Positions 19,690-29,984 of a stretch of DNA of 64,000 nucleotides are shown piece by piece (position 1 is the stretch's first letter; every line of letters begins with the position of its first letter). Made by a program: the position numbers and the translations under genes. The stretch lies in contig NZ_JANEWG010000022.1 in assembly GCF_028069725.1 (NCBI RefSeq), positions 1 to 64,000 on the forward strand. Reading direction: 5' to 3'. This stretch comes from Citrobacter sp. Awk 4. Its GTDB lineage: Bacteria; Pseudomonadota; Gammaproteobacteria; Enterobacterales; Enterobacteriaceae. The notes beneath the pieces were generated by a model that worked only from the letters and a program-made list of their open reading frames with translations, had not been told where the DNA came from and searched no databases.

Positions 19690-20043
19690 TCAGAAGGTGA
19701 GCACCTTATCTGCGGCCAGCGTCCACTGCGCCAGTTCGATAAGCGTACCGACTTCCACGCCATCAATGAGTGGCAGGGCGGTGATCCCACGACCGTCGGT
19801 GCAGGTCTTACATAATTTCACCGGTACATTCTGGGCTGTCAGGATCTCCAGCATTTGCTGAATATTGTAGCCTTCGGCAGGCTTTTGCCCGCGCAGGCCC
19901 GCTGTCACTGCATCGGACATCAGAAACAGACGCAGATCCAGGTCGCCTGCCTGTTCGCGTAGTGCGATGGCCAGACGCAAACTGTTAAATAACGACTCAC
20001 TGCCGTAAGCCGCGCCGTTGGCGACGATCACTATCTTTTGCAT
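19690..20043 (-). CDS. ychN: DsrE-family protein YchN
   Basis: A 117-residue protein of the DsrE/DsrF-like fold (MQKIVIVANGAAYGSESLFN), known in E. coli as a homohexamer. It carries a conserved Cys in VPVKLCKTCTDGRGI, which in related proteins takes part in sulfur relay; for YchN the role is not settled. It is divergent from ychO with a 213-nt gap. Confidence 0.94.
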   Translation of the reverse strand: MQKIVIVANGAAYGSESLFNSLRLAIALREQAGDLDLRLFLMSDAVTAGLRGQKPAEGYNIQQMLEILTAQNVPVKLCKTCTDGRGITALPLIDGVEVGTLIELAQWTLAADKVLTF

Positions 20044-20256
20044 GTTGACTCCAGTTCTCCGGGATGACCTTATTTTCCTCCTGTTATGTTACCGCGCAAG
20101 CGGCGCATTACCAATGAATGTCTGGGGGGATTGCGTACCCGGCAAAGCGTAAGGATATTCCTGAAAGCGTGAGAAAAAGCTGCAAAATAGCCGTTGAGCA
20201 GGTATCTTTTAACATTGTGACGCCTGAATTCACTGATGTAAGAAGCCGCTGACGAT

Positions 20257-21663
20257 TTGAGCCGGACTGTTTATCGCCTACTCCCCCTCCCGTTACTCTT
20301 GCTGTTGGCAGGCGGTACCGCCAGTGCCCACTCTTCGTATCTCCAGCAGGCGGAAAACCCCTTTGACAACAATCATGATGGCCTGCCTGATTTAGGCATA
20401 GCGCCCGAGTCCGGTGACGGCGAAAAGCACTTCGCTGAGATGGTCAAAGCATTTGGCGAAGCCAGCATGACGGATAACGGTCTGGACACGGGCGAGCAGG
20501 CGCGCCAGTTCGCGCTCGGACAAGTACGCGATGTGGTCAGCGAAGAGGTGAATCATCAACTGGAAACCTGGCTTTCGCCGTGGGGCAATGCCAGTGTGGA
20601 TATGCAAATAGACAACGAGGGGAAATTCAACGGCAGCCGCGGCAGCTGGTTTATCCCCTGGCAGGATAACACGCGCTATCTCACCTGGAGTCAACTGGGA
20701 TTCACCCAGCAGGATGATGGACTGGTCAGCAATGTCGGTATCGGCCAGCGCTGGGCACACGATGGCTGGCTACTGGGGTACAACACGTTTTACGACAATT
20801 TGCTGGATGAGAATTTGCAGCGTGCCGGTGTCGGAGCTGAAGCGTGGGGCGAAAATTTGCGGCTTTCTGCCAACTACTACCAACCCTTTGCATCCTGGCG
20901 TAAGCATACACCGACAGTCGAACTACGTATGGCGCCGGGATACGACATTACGGCGCAAATGCGGATGCCGTTTTATCAGTATCTCAACACCAGCGTGAGC
21001 GTTGAGCAGTACTTTGGCGACAGCGTGGATCTCTTCGATTCCGGTACTGGCTACCATAATCCGGTGGCGGTAAAACTGGGATTAAATTACACGCCGGTGC
21101 CGTTGGTGACCGTGACCGCCCAGCATAAACAGGGTGAAAGCGGGGTGAGTCAAAATAATCTTGGGCTGAACCTCAACTATCGCTTTGGTGTACCACTTAA
21201 AAAACAACTGGCGGCCAGCGAAGTGGCAGAAAGTAAATCTCTGCGCGGAAGCCGTTATGATACGCCGCAGCGTAACAACCTGCCGACCATGGAATACCGG
21301 CAGCGCAAAACGTTGACCGTGTTTCTGGCGACGCCGCCCTGGGATCTTCAGTCGGGCGAAACGGTGCCGCTCAAACTGCAGGTGCGCAGCCTGCACGGGA
21401 TTCGGAATGTAACGTGGCAGGGAGACACCCATGCGCTGAGTCTGACGGCGGGCGACAGTGCCGACAGCACAGAGGGCTGGACCATCATTATGCCTGCCTG
21501 GGACAGTCGTGATGGGGCGACCAACCGTTGGCGGTTGTCGGTGGTCATTGAGGACGAACAGGGCCAGCGCGTCTCTTCCAATGAGATCACGCTATCACTG
21601 ACCGAGCCGTTTATGGCAATGCCGGATAATGACCCTCGCTGGCAACTGCTCCCGGAGGAGTAA
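20257..21663 (+). CDS. ychO: Invasin/intimin-like outer-membrane protein YchO
   Basis: A 468-residue orthologue of E. coli YchO (464). The start is a TTG at 20257 giving MSRTVYRLL; no ATG in frame is better placed and the ribosome site is weak. The first 24 or so residues are a signal peptide. The next 300 form the inverse-autotransporter beta-barrel (GIGQRWAHDGWLLGYNTFYD, NLGLNLNYRFGVPL). A single Ig-like passenger segment with YRQRKTLTVFLATPPWDL follows. It is exported through SecYEG and BAM. A role in adhesion or biofilm is suggested for E. coli. It converges with narL. Confidence 0.93.
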   Translation: MSRTVYRLLPLPLLLLLAGGTASAHSSYLQQAENPFDNNHDGLPDLGIAPESGDGEKHFAEMVKAFGEASMTDNGLDTGEQARQFALGQVRDVVSEEVNHQLETWLSPWGNASVDMQIDNEGKFNGSRGSWFIPWQDNTRYLTWSQLGFTQQDDGLVSNVGIGQRWAHDGWLLGYNTFYDNLLDENLQRAGVGAEAWGENLRLSANYYQPFASWRKHTPTVELRMAPGYDITAQMRMPFYQYLNTSVSVEQYFGDSVDLFDSGTGYHNPVAVKLGLNYTPVPLVTVTAQHKQGESGVSQNNLGLNLNYRFGVPLKKQLAASEVAESKSLRGSRYDTPQRNNLPTMEYRQRKTLTVFLATPPWDLQSGETVPLKLQVRSLHGIRNVTWQGDTHALSLTAGDSADSTEGWTIIMPAWDSRDGATNRWRLSVVIEDEQGQRVSSNEITLSLTEPFMAMPDNDPRWQLLPEE

Positions 21664-22314
21664 TCAGAAAATACGCTCCTGATGCACCCATACGGCGGCT
21701 TCCACGCGGGATTTCAGTTTCATCTTCTTCAACATATGCTTCACATGCACTTTTACCGTGCTTTCGGTAATGTCGAGACGACGGGCAATCATCTTATTTG
21801 GCAAACCTTGTGCGATCAGTTTCAGAATATCGCGTTCCCGTGGCGTCAGTTGGGTTACGTCACGATCGGACGTCGCGCGATTGGCGCGCAGACTCGCCGC
21901 CAGCACGGGGGTGAGTGCCTCGCTTAGCACCATTTCGCCAGCGGCCGCTTGTTGTAGGGCTTTTAACAGATCTTCCGGCTCCATGTCTTTTAGCAGATAA
22001 CCGTCTGCGCCGCGTTTGAGCGCGGTCACGACATCTTCTTCATGGTTGGAAACACTAAACACCACGATCCGTCCGGAAAGCGCTTTTTCACGCAGTTTGT
22101 CGAGCGTCTCCAGCCCGTTCATCCCCGGCATATTCAGGTCAAGCAGGATCAGATCGGGGTCGAGGGATTCAGCCAGTTCGATACCCTGTTCGCCGTTGCT
22201 GGCTTCGCCGACCACGCTAATATCGGGCGCCATACTGACAAGCTGCTTTACACCGGTACGCAGCATCGGATGATCGTCAATCAGTAGAATGGTCGCGGGT
22301 TCCTGATTATTCAT
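21664..22314 (-). CDS. narL: Nitrate/nitrite response regulator NarL
   Basis: I start at the ATG at 22314 ([16 protein letters not shown]) with a GGAG site, giving 216 residues as in E. coli; the frame is open 38 codons further into narX but that is an artefact of overlap. The receiver domain has the phospho-acceptor D59 in [13 protein letters not shown]. The C-terminal LuxR-type helix-turn-helix contains [20 protein letters not shown]. Phosphorylated NarL activates narK and narG and represses anaerobic genes including adhE. The start overlaps the narX stop by 8 nt. Confidence 0.97.
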   Translation of the reverse strand: MNNQEPATILLIDDHPMLRTGVKQLVSMAPDISVVGEASNGEQGIELAESLDPDLILLDLNMPGMNGLETLDKLREKALSGRIVVFSVSNHEEDVVTALKRGADGYLLKDMEPEDLLKALQQAAAGEMVLSEALTPVLAASLRANRATSDRDVTQLTPRERDILKLIAQGLPNKMIARRLDITESTVKVHVKHMLKKMKLKSRVEAAVWVHQERIF

Positions 22315-24103
22315 GGGTATCTCCTTGAACGTCTTTGAAGTGTGTTTCGGGAATAAAGATAACGGAAACTTCTGTACCGCCAGTTTCACGGCGTCGTACA
22401 CGACAATCGCCGCGTAAACTTTGGGCACGATCGCGCATAATAATCATGCCATAGTGATTACTGCGTTCTGCATTTTCCGGTACGCCGCAGCCGTTATCCC
22501 GGACGGTCAGTTTAACCTGATTGCCGTTTTGCTCCACGGTCACCACTACCTCATCCGCATGGGAATGTTTGAGGGCGTTACTGAGCGCTTCGCGGGCAAT
22601 TTGCAACAGATGAATGGCCTGATGCGAAGGTACCAGCCGGGGCGGCAACTGGTAATCCAGCTTAACCGTAAAGCCAAACCGGGCGCTGTATTCCTGGCAA
22701 CTGGATTCCAGCGCTGGCCGAAGTCCGGGCTCCGTCAGTTGTAAACGAAAAGTGGTCAACAGCTCACGTAACTGTGCCCACGAGGCATTCAATTCATTGC
22801 GGATCTGACTCAGCAGCTCGCGGCTGCTCTCAGGCAATGCGTCCCCTTGCATTTGCAGACAACTGACCTGCATTTTCATGCAGGAGAGCGATTGCGCAAT
22901 CGAATCATGCAATTCGCGGGCAATGGTGGCGCGCTCCTCCATGACAATCAGTTGCTGCTGGCGCTCCTGGTGTCTGTCCAGCGCCAGCGTGGCGGTGAGT
23001 TGCTCAACCAGCGTGTCGACCAGCTGTTGCTGATCGTGACTCAGATGGCGGCCCTGCGGCAATGTTGCCAGCAAAATACCATATTGAGTATGGGCGTCGG
23101 TCAGCCGCCATTTCAGGGGCGTTCCGCCTTCGATGCCCGGAAGGGTACCGCGAGGGCAGAGATGACAGCCTTTATCGTCACAACTGATGTCAGACTGACA
23201 GGTGAACTCCTGATGATTGTCTTCATCTTCAAGGTCATAGACGCGAAGCTCAATATCGTGCAGCAACGTTAAATTCTGCAAGCCATTGAGGACAGGCGAC
23301 AGACGTTCACACAGTGGCGCCTGCGAATGCAGACGGCGGTTAGCCTGCCAAAGAAAAGAGAGGATCTGGTTTTTATGCTCCAGACCGGCTGTTTTCTCCT
23401 GGACTCTCTGCTCCAGCACGGCATAACTTTCGGCCAGCTCTTCCGACATATTGTTGAGCGCGCTTCCCAGTGCGGCCATCTCATTGCGACCGCTAATGTG
23501 GGCGCGCTGCGTAAAATCGCGCTGGCTGACGGCGCGAGCCATCGACAGTAACTGCTTCCACGGCTGGAGCAGACGGGCGCGCAGCCAGAGAATTGTGAAC
23601 ACCAGCAGCAGCGCCATCAACACCGCCATCACCCGGTGTACCATCACCACGCGCTCAATCCGCATTTCAGTGGTATGGTCGAAGGCCGTTACGAGCTGAT
23701 CCAGCCCGTTGACGAAGCGGCTGACATCCTCTGCGACGGCATGTGCGCTCTGCGCTTTTTGTAATCCGGGAGACAGCTCGTTGTGCCAGTAATTCTGTAG
23801 CGATTTAAGTTGTTCCTGCTGTCCGTCGCGTTCTGCCGCGCGGGTTAACTCCGGGCTGAACGCCGTTTTGTCCATCTCGTCGAGCCATTTTTGATCGCGG
23901 GCATCCAGTGGCACCGCCGCCAGCAGGCGATAACTCTGCATGCGTAGTGAACCGGCTTTGTTGATGGCGTGAGCACTGCCCTGAACCCCCTGAACCAGCC
24001 AGCCGGAGACCGCCATACCGGCGAGGCCAATGGCGGTGGAAAGCATGACGATGAGCGCTACCTGGTTAACCAGCGTGAGCGGGGAGAGACAACGTTTCAA
24101 CAT
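22307..24103 (-). CDS. narX: Nitrate/nitrite sensor histidine kinase NarX
   Basis: A 598-residue inner-membrane kinase. Two spans (about residues 15-37 and 152-174) bracket a periplasmic domain that carries the nitrate-binding P-box ([17 protein letters not shown]). HAMP and signalling helices follow, then a linker with a Cys cluster ([18 protein letters not shown]), the HisKA_3 domain with phospho-His in [13 protein letters not shown], and a HATPase domain ([17 protein letters not shown]). It phosphorylates NarL. It is divergent from narK and overlaps narL. Confidence 0.97.
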   Translation of the reverse strand: MLKRCLSPLTLVNQVALIVMLSTAIGLAGMAVSGWLVQGVQGSAHAINKAGSLRMQSYRLLAAVPLDARDQKWLDEMDKTAFSPELTRAAERDGQQEQLKSLQNYWHNELSPGLQKAQSAHAVAEDVSRFVNGLDQLVTAFDHTTEMRIERVVMVHRVMAVLMALLLVFTILWLRARLLQPWKQLLSMARAVSQRDFTQRAHISGRNEMAALGSALNNMSEELAESYAVLEQRVQEKTAGLEHKNQILSFLWQANRRLHSQAPLCERLSPVLNGLQNLTLLHDIELRVYDLEDEDNHQEFTCQSDISCDDKGCHLCPRGTLPGIEGGTPLKWRLTDAHTQYGILLATLPQGRHLSHDQQQLVDTLVEQLTATLALDRHQERQQQLIVMEERATIARELHDSIAQSLSCMKMQVSCLQMQGDALPESSRELLSQIRNELNASWAQLRELLTTFRLQLTEPGLRPALESSCQEYSARFGFTVKLDYQLPPRLVPSHQAIHLLQIAREALSNALKHSHADEVVVTVEQNGNQVKLTVRDNGCGVPENAERSNHYGMIIMRDRAQSLRGDCRVRRRETGGTEVSVIFIPETHFKDVQGDTHE

Positions 24104-24214
24104 GGTGACTGCGTCCTTCAGACTTTCGCGGCCTGTCTGTGGAAAGCCTTAATAAATGATGATATTGCCGGGATACAGCGGCAGTGGCGTTATTCTCGGT
24201 TATCCCCTGGAGTA

Positions 24215-24397
24215 TACCCATACCCATAACGAGTTACCTCTTAATTGCCGTGGAAGTAAGAGGGATTTGCGGGTGAGGGGAAGGAGGCGACAGAGCCGTG
24301 AAAAACCACATCTTTTTTGTCAAAAAAGCCTACTCACTTAGGGTGATGATGATTTTTGGGCAGCAATTATGACGCATTTTCCTTTGATTTATATCAA
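24215..24397 (+). promoter_or_regulatory. narK control region: NarL heptamers and FNR box
   Basis: A perfect FNR box TTGAT-TTAT-ATCAA lies at 24384-24397, sixty bases before the narK start, as expected for an FNR-dependent promoter. Upstream are NarL-type heptamers (TACYYMT): TACCCAT at 24215-24221, an overlapping second TACCCAT at 24221-24227 and TACCTCT at 24235-24241. The region (24104-24456, otherwise empty) lies between divergent narX and narK. Nitrate plus anaerobiosis should induce narK, as in E. coli. Confidence 0.8.
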
Positions 24398-24456
24398 CTT
24401 ACCCCCGGCTGTAAACCCTAATGTGACAGACATCGAATCGAGTATCAGAGGTGTCT

Positions 24457-25848
24457 ATGAGTCACTCATCCGCCCCGGAAAGGGCATCAGGCGCAGTCAT
24501 TACCGAATGGCGACCGGAAGATCCGGCATTCTGGGAAAGCCGTGGTCAGGGGATCGCCAGTCGTAACCTGTGGATTTCCGTTCCCTGCCTGCTGTTGGCG
24601 TTTTGTGTATGGATGTTGTTCAGTGCTGTTGCGGTAAATTTGCCGAAGGTGGGCTTTAACTTCACCACCGATCAGCTCTTTATGTTAACGGCATTACCCT
24701 CCGTTTCGGGTGCGTTACTGCGCGTACCTTACTCCTTTATGGTTCCGCTATTTGGCGGTCGCCGTTGGACGGCGTTCAGCACCGGGATCTTGATCATCCC
24801 CTGTGTATGGTTAGGTTTTGCGGTACAGGATACCTCCACGCCGTTCAGTACGTTCATTGTGATTTCGCTGCTGTGTGGTTTTGCCGGGGCAAACTTCGCC
24901 TCCAGTATGGCCAACATCAGCTTCTTTTTTCCGAAGCAAAAGCAGGGCGGCGCGCTGGGTTTGAACGGCGGGTTGGGGAATATGGGCGTCAGTGTGATGC
25001 AACTGGTTGCGCCGCTGGTGGTTTCCCTGTCGATTTTTGCCGTGTTTGGCAGCCACGGCGTGGAACAGCCGGACGGCTCTCAGCTGTATCTGGCGAATGC
25101 GGCGTGGATATGGGTGCCGTTTCTCGCTATTTTCACCCTTGCCGCCTGGTTTGGCATGAATGAACTGGCGACCTCGAAAGCCTCTCTCAGAGCGCAGTTG
25201 CCGGTACTCAAACGGGGTCATTTGTGGATTATGAGCCTGCTGTATCTGGCGACCTTCGGTTCATTTATCGGCTTCTCTGCCGGGTTTGCCATGCTGTCGA
25301 AAACGCAATTCCCGGATGTGCAGATTCTGCATTACGCGTTCTTTGGCCCGTTTATTGGCGCGCTGGCCCGTTCAGCGGGCGGGGCGATCTCTGACCGTTT
25401 AGGCGGTACCCGTGTCACGCTGGTGAACTTTGTGCTGATGGCGATTTTCAGCGGCCTGCTGTTCCTGACTTTACCGACAAACGGCGCGGGCGGTAGCTTT
25501 ATTGCCTTCTTTGTGGTGTTCCTCGTACTGTTTATGACGGCAGGATTAGGGAGCGGCTCCACCTTCCAGATGATCTCCGTTATTTTCCGTAAACTGACGA
25601 TGGACAGGGTTAAAGCGGAAGGCGGTTCTGAAGAAAAAGCGATGCGCGAAGCGGCGACCGATACTGCGGCTGCACTGGGCTTTATCTCGGCGATTGGCGC
25701 CATTGGCGGCTTCTTTATCCCGAAAGCATTTGGCACTTCACTGGCGTTAACCGGCACACCCGTCGGCGCGATGAAAGTGTTCCTCATCTTCTATATCGCC
25801 TGTGTGGTCATCACCTGGGTGGTATACGGACGCCATTCTAAAAAATAA
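24457..25848 (+). CDS. narK: Nitrate/nitrite antiporter NarK
   Basis: A 463-residue, 12-span MFS transporter; the start is the ATG at 24457 (an in-frame GTG two codons earlier is less likely) with AGAGGTG upstream. Family signatures include the two glycine-rich nitrate-binding motifs (GANFASSMANISFFFPKQKQ with GGALGLNGGLGNMG following, and FIGALARSAGGAISDRLGGT). It brings nitrate into the cytoplasm in exchange for nitrite, feeding NarG. It lies between narXL and narGHJI; a terminator follows. Confidence 0.97.
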   Translation: MSHSSAPERASGAVITEWRPEDPAFWESRGQGIASRNLWISVPCLLLAFCVWMLFSAVAVNLPKVGFNFTTDQLFMLTALPSVSGALLRVPYSFMVPLFGGRRWTAFSTGILIIPCVWLGFAVQDTSTPFSTFIVISLLCGFAGANFASSMANISFFFPKQKQGGALGLNGGLGNMGVSVMQLVAPLVVSLSIFAVFGSHGVEQPDGSQLYLANAAWIWVPFLAIFTLAAWFGMNELATSKASLRAQLPVLKRGHLWIMSLLYLATFGSFIGFSAGFAMLSKTQFPDVQILHYAFFGPFIGALARSAGGAISDRLGGTRVTLVNFVLMAIFSGLLFLTLPTNGAGGSFIAFFVVFLVLFMTAGLGSGSTFQMISVIFRKLTMDRVKAEGGSEEKAMREAATDTAAALGFISAIGAIGGFFIPKAFGTSLALTGTPVGAMKVFLIFYIACVVITWVVYGRHSKK

Positions 25849-25873
25849 CAAACCTCGCAGTTGATTATCCTTT

Positions 25874-25900
25874 GCGCGGCGTTAGACCGCGCTTTTTTTT
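25874..25900 (+). terminator. Intrinsic terminator of narK
   Basis: Stem GCGCGG / CCGCGC with a 7-nt loop (CGTTAGA), followed at once by T8. Located 26 nt after the narK stop. Confidence 0.92.
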
Positions 25901-25986
25901 GCCCTCAATTAGTTACAACATACTTATGTGTTTGAACAGTGGGAGCAGAGAAGCGGCATGATCATGCGTTGCGCCTGGCAGAGGCA

Positions 25987-26150
25987 TACCCCTTAATACT
26001 CACCTGTAAAGAAATCAGCCTTCAATGCGCGTCGGGATTTAATATTTTTCTTTAATTTCAAATTCTTACTCAGAATTTTGTTATCCCACTTTGGTGGTAG
26101 TCATTGATTTCACTCTGATTTTCAACCCCGCAGGCCTTGATCGTTATCAA
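25987..26150 (+). promoter_or_regulatory. narG control region: NarL heptamer and FNR box
   Basis: A perfect FNR box TTGAT-CGTT-ATCAA at 26137-26150 matches the E. coli narG site. About 150 bp upstream, TACCCCT at 25987-25993 fits the NarL heptamer, and lies near the position of the distant NarL site in E. coli that works through an IHF bend. The AT-rich stretch 26035-26085 between them could hold the IHF site. No gene is seen in 25901-26240. Confidence 0.8.
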
Positions 26151-26240
26151 TTCTGACGCCCTTTCAGAGCGTTACCTTCGCTGTTAATCAAGCAATGTCG
26201 ATTTATCAGAGAGCCGTCAGGCTCCCACAGGAGAGAACCG

Positions 26241-29200
26241 ATGAGTAAATTCCTGGACCGGTTTCGCTACTTCAAACAGAAGGGCGAAACCTTTGCCGAT
26301 GGGCACGGCCAGCTTCTCGAAACCAACCGGGACTGGGAGGATGGATACCGCCAACGTTGGCAGCACGACAAAGTGGTGCGTTCAACCCACGGGGTAAACT
26401 GCACCGGCTCATGCAGCTGGAAAATTTATGTGAAAAATGGTCTGGTGACCTGGGAAACCCAGCAAACCGACTACCCGCGTACCCGTCCGGATATGCCAAA
26501 CCACGAGCCGCGCGGTTGCCCACGCGGTGCGAGCTATTCCTGGTATCTCTACAGCGCTAACCGCCTCAAATATCCGCTGATGCGCAAACGTCTGATGAAG
26601 ATGTGGCGTGAAGCGAAGAAACTGCACAGCGATCCGGTTGAAGCATGGGCTTCTATCATTGAAGACGCCGATAAAGCCAAAAGCTTCAAACAAGCGCGTG
26701 GTCGCGGTGGATTTGTCCGCTCCTCCTGGCAGGAAGTCAATGAACTGATTGCCGCATCCAACGTCTATACCGTGAAAACCTACGGCCCGGATCGCGTAGC
26801 CGGCTTCTCGCCCATCCCGGCGATGTCGATGGTCTCTTACGCGTCTGGCGCACGTTACCTCTCTCTGATTGGTGGCACCTGCCTGAGTTTCTACGACTGG
26901 TACTGCGATCTGCCGCCCGCATCTCCGCAAACCTGGGGCGAACAGACCGACGTACCGGAATCGGCTGACTGGTACAACTCCAGCTATATCATCGCCTGGG
27001 GCTCTAACGTTCCTCAGACCCGTACCCCGGACGCTCACTTCTTCACCGAAGTCCGCTACAAAGGGACGAAAACGGTAGCGGTAACGCCTGATTACGCCGA
27101 AATCGCCAAACTGTGCGATCTGTGGCTGGCGCCGAAGCAGGGGACTGATGCGGCAATGGCGCTGGCCATGGGTCACGTCATGCTGCGCGAATTTCACCTC
27201 GACAATCCAAGCCAGTATTTCACGGATTACGTTCGTCGCTACACCGATATGCCAATGCTGGTGATGTTGGAAGAACGCGACGGTTATTACGCGGCAGGTC
27301 GTATGCTGCGCGCCGCCGACCTGGTGGATTCGCTCGGTCAGGAAAACAACCCGGAATGGAAAACCGTCGCCATCAACAACAAAGGCGATATGGTGGCACC
27401 GAACGGATCTATCGGTTTCCGCTGGGGCGAAAAAGGCAAATGGAACCTCGAACAACGCGACGGGACTACCGGTGCGGAGACTGAGCTGCAACTGAGTCTA
27501 CTGGGTAGCCAGGACGAGATTGCCGAAGTGGGCTTCCCGTACTTTGGCGGCGAGGGCACCGAGCACTTCAATAAAGTGGCACTGGAAAATGTTCTGCTGC
27601 ACAAACTGCCGGTAAAACGCCTGCAACTGGCAGACGGCACCCGCGCGCTGGTCACCACCGTTTACGACCTGACAATGGCCAACTACGGTCTGGAACGCGG
27701 CCTGAACGACGAAAACTGCGCGACCAGCTACGACGATATCAAAGCGTACACCCCGGCGTGGGCAGAACAAATAACCGGCGTACCGCGTGCGCAGATCACC
27801 CGTATCGCTCGTGAGTTCGCCGATAACGCAGACAAAACGCATGGCCGCTCGATGATTATCGTCGGTGCCGGTCTGAACCACTGGTATCACCTCGATATGA
27901 ACTATCGGGGGCTTATCAACATGCTGGTGTTCTGTGGCTGTATCGGCCAGAGCGGCGGCGGTTGGGCGCACTATGTCGGCCAGGAAAAACTGCGTCCGCA
28001 AACCGGCTGGCAGCCGCTGGCGTTTGCCCTCGACTGGCAGCGTCCGGCGCGCCATATGAACAGTACCTCTTACTTCTATAACCACTCCAGCCAGTGGCGC
28101 TATGAGACGGTTACCGCGCAGGAGTTGTTGTCGCCGATGGCGGATAAATCCCGCTACAGCGGTCATCTGATCGACTTTAACGTTCGCGCTGAACGGATGG
28201 GCTGGCTGCCGTCTGCACCGCAGCTTGGCACCAACCCGCTGACTATCGCTGAAGAAGCGAAGAAAGCAGGAATGACGCCGGTGGATTACACCGTCAAATC
28301 CCTGAAAGAAGGTTCGATTCGTTTTGCCGCCGAACAGCCGGAAAACGGCAAAAACCATCCGCGTAATCTGTTCATCTGGCGCTCTAACCTGCTCGGTTCT
28401 TCCGGTAAGGGCCACGAGTACATGCTCAAGTATTTGCTGGGTACCGAACACGGTATTCAGGGGAAAGATCTCGGTCAGCAGGGTGGCGTAAAACCTGAAG
28501 AGGTGGAATGGCAGGATAACGGTCTCGACGGCAAACTGGATTTGGTGGTGACGCTGGACTTCCGTCTTTCAAGCACTTGTCTCTATTCCGATATCGTGCT
28601 GCCGACCGCTACCTGGTATGAAAAAGACGACATGAATACCTCGGATATGCATCCGTTTATTCATCCGCTGTCCGCCGCCGTTGACCCGGCCTGGGAGTCC
28701 AAAAGCGACTGGGACATCTACAAAGCCATCGCTAAGAAATTTTCTGAGGTCTGCGTAGGTCATCTGGGCAAAGAAACCGACGTTGTGACGCTACCCATTC
28801 AGCACGACTCCGCCGCTGAACTGGCGCAGCCGCTGGACGTGAAGGACTGGAAAAAAGGCGAATGTGACCTGATCCCAGGTAAAACCGCACCGCACATCAT
28901 GACCGTTGAGCGTGACTATCCGGCCACCTACGAGCGTTTTACCTCTATCGGTCCGCTGATGGAGAAAATCGGTAACGGCGGGAAAGGGATTGCCTGGAAC
29001 ACCCAGAGCGAAATGGATCTGCTGCGTAAGCTCAATTACACCAAAGCTGATGGCCCGGCGAAAGGCCAGCCGATGCTCAACACGGCGATTGATGCCGCAG
29101 AGATGATCCTGACCCTGGCGCCGGAAACCAACGGTCATGTGGCCGTGAAAGCCTGGGCGGCGCTCAGCGAGTTTACCGGTCGTGACCACACGCACCTGGC

Positions 29201-29984
29201 GACCAACAAAGAAGAGGAAAAAATCCGCTTCCGCGATATTCAGGCCCAGCCGCGTAAGATCATCTCCAGCCCGACGTGGTCAGGGCTTGAAGACGAACAT
29301 GTCTCTTACAACGCTGGCTACACCAACGTTCATGAGTTGATCCCGTGGCGTACGCTGTCGGGTCGCCAGCAGCTGTATCAGGATCACCAGTGGATGCGTG
29401 ATTTTGGTGAAAGCCTGCTGGTATACCGTCCGCCGATCGACACCCGTTCGGTAAAAGCCGTGATGGGCGAGAAATCCAATGGTAACCCGGAGAAAGCGCT
29501 TAACTTCCTGACGCCGCACCAGAAGTGGGGTATCCACTCCACTTACAGCGACAACCTGCTGATGTTGACGCTTTCTCGTGGCGGTCCAATTGTCTGGATG
29601 AGCGAAACCGACGCCAAAGATTTGGGTATTGAAGATAACGACTGGATCGAAGTCTTTAACAGCAATGGCGCATTGACCGCGCGTGCGGTGGTGAGTCAGC
29701 GTGTGCCAGCCGGGATGACCATGATGTACCACGCGCAGGAACGTATCGTGAATCTGCCGGGGTCGGAAATCACCCAGCAGCGCGGCGGGATCCATAACTC
29801 GGTCACCCGTATTACGCCGAAACCCACCCACATGATTGGCGGCTATGCGCAACTGGCCTACGGCTTTAACTACTACGGCACCGTCGGCTCAAACCGCGAT
29901 GAGTTTGTGGTGGTACGTAAGATGAAGAACATTAACTGGTTGGATGGCGAAGGCAATGACCAGGTACAGGAGAGCGTAAAATGA
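26241..29984 (+). CDS. narG: Respiratory nitrate reductase A, alpha subunit
   Basis: The 1247-residue catalytic subunit, E. coli length. It binds Mo-bis-MGD and the FS0 [4Fe-4S] cluster through the N-terminal His/Cys motif HGVNCTGSCSWK (near residues 50-60), and reduces nitrate to nitrite on the cytoplasmic side. The Asp ligand to Mo lies in the region of YNSSYIIAWGSNVPQTRTPD (near 250). Molybdopterin oxidoreductase and C-terminal dinucleotide-binding domains are complete. There is no Tat signal beyond the vestigial N-terminus. A CAGGAGAG site precedes the ATG. It overlaps narH by 4 nt. Confidence 0.98.
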   Translation: MSKFLDRFRYFKQKGETFADGHGQLLETNRDWEDGYRQRWQHDKVVRSTHGVNCTGSCSWKIYVKNGLVTWETQQTDYPRTRPDMPNHEPRGCPRGASYSWYLYSANRLKYPLMRKRLMKMWREAKKLHSDPVEAWASIIEDADKAKSFKQARGRGGFVRSSWQEVNELIAASNVYTVKTYGPDRVAGFSPIPAMSMVSYASGARYLSLIGGTCLSFYDWYCDLPPASPQTWGEQTDVPESADWYNSSYIIAWGSNVPQTRTPDAHFFTEVRYKGTKTVAVTPDYAEIAKLCDLWLAPKQGTDAAMALAMGHVMLREFHLDNPSQYFTDYVRRYTDMPMLVMLEERDGYYAAGRMLRAADLVDSLGQENNPEWKTVAINNKGDMVAPNGSIGFRWGEKGKWNLEQRDGTTGAETELQLSLLGSQDEIAEVGFPYFGGEGTEHFNKVALENVLLHKLPVKRLQLADGTRALVTTVYDLTMANYGLERGLNDENCATSYDDIKAYTPAWAEQITGVPRAQITRIAREFADNADKTHGRSMIIVGAGLNHWYHLDMNYRGLINMLVFCGCIGQSGGGWAHYVGQEKLRPQTGWQPLAFALDWQRPARHMNSTSYFYNHSSQWRYETVTAQELLSPMADKSRYSGHLIDFNVRAERMGWLPSAPQLGTNPLTIAEEAKKAGMTPVDYTVKSLKEGSIRFAAEQPENGKNHPRNLFIWRSNLLGSSGKGHEYMLKYLLGTEHGIQGKDLGQQGGVKPEEVEWQDNGLDGKLDLVVTLDFRLSSTCLYSDIVLPTATWYEKDDMNTSDMHPFIHPLSAAVDPAWESKSDWDIYKAIAKKFSEVCVGHLGKETDVVTLPIQHDSAAELAQPLDVKDWKKGECDLIPGKTAPHIMTVERDYPATYERFTSIGPLMEKIGNGGKGIAWNTQSEMDLLRKLNYTKADGPAKGQPMLNTAIDAAEMILTLAPETNGHVAVKAWAALSEFTGRDHTHLATNKEEEKIRFRDIQAQPRKIISSPTWSGLEDEHVSYNAGYTNVHELIPWRTLSGRQQLYQDHQWMRDFGESLLVYRPPIDTRSVKAVMGEKSNGNPEKALNFLTPHQKWGIHSTYSDNLLMLTLSRGGPIVWMSETDAKDLGIEDNDWIEVFNSNGALTARAVVSQRVPAGMTMMYHAQERIVNLPGSEITQQRGGIHNSVTRITPKPTHMIGGYAQLAYGFNYYGTVGSNRDEFVVVRKMKNINWLDGEGNDQVQESVK

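Noticed and set aside
26409-27491. 360-codon frame antisense to narG
   Set aside because: Long antisense frames are common opposite GC-rich, highly expressed genes; composition is not protein-like.
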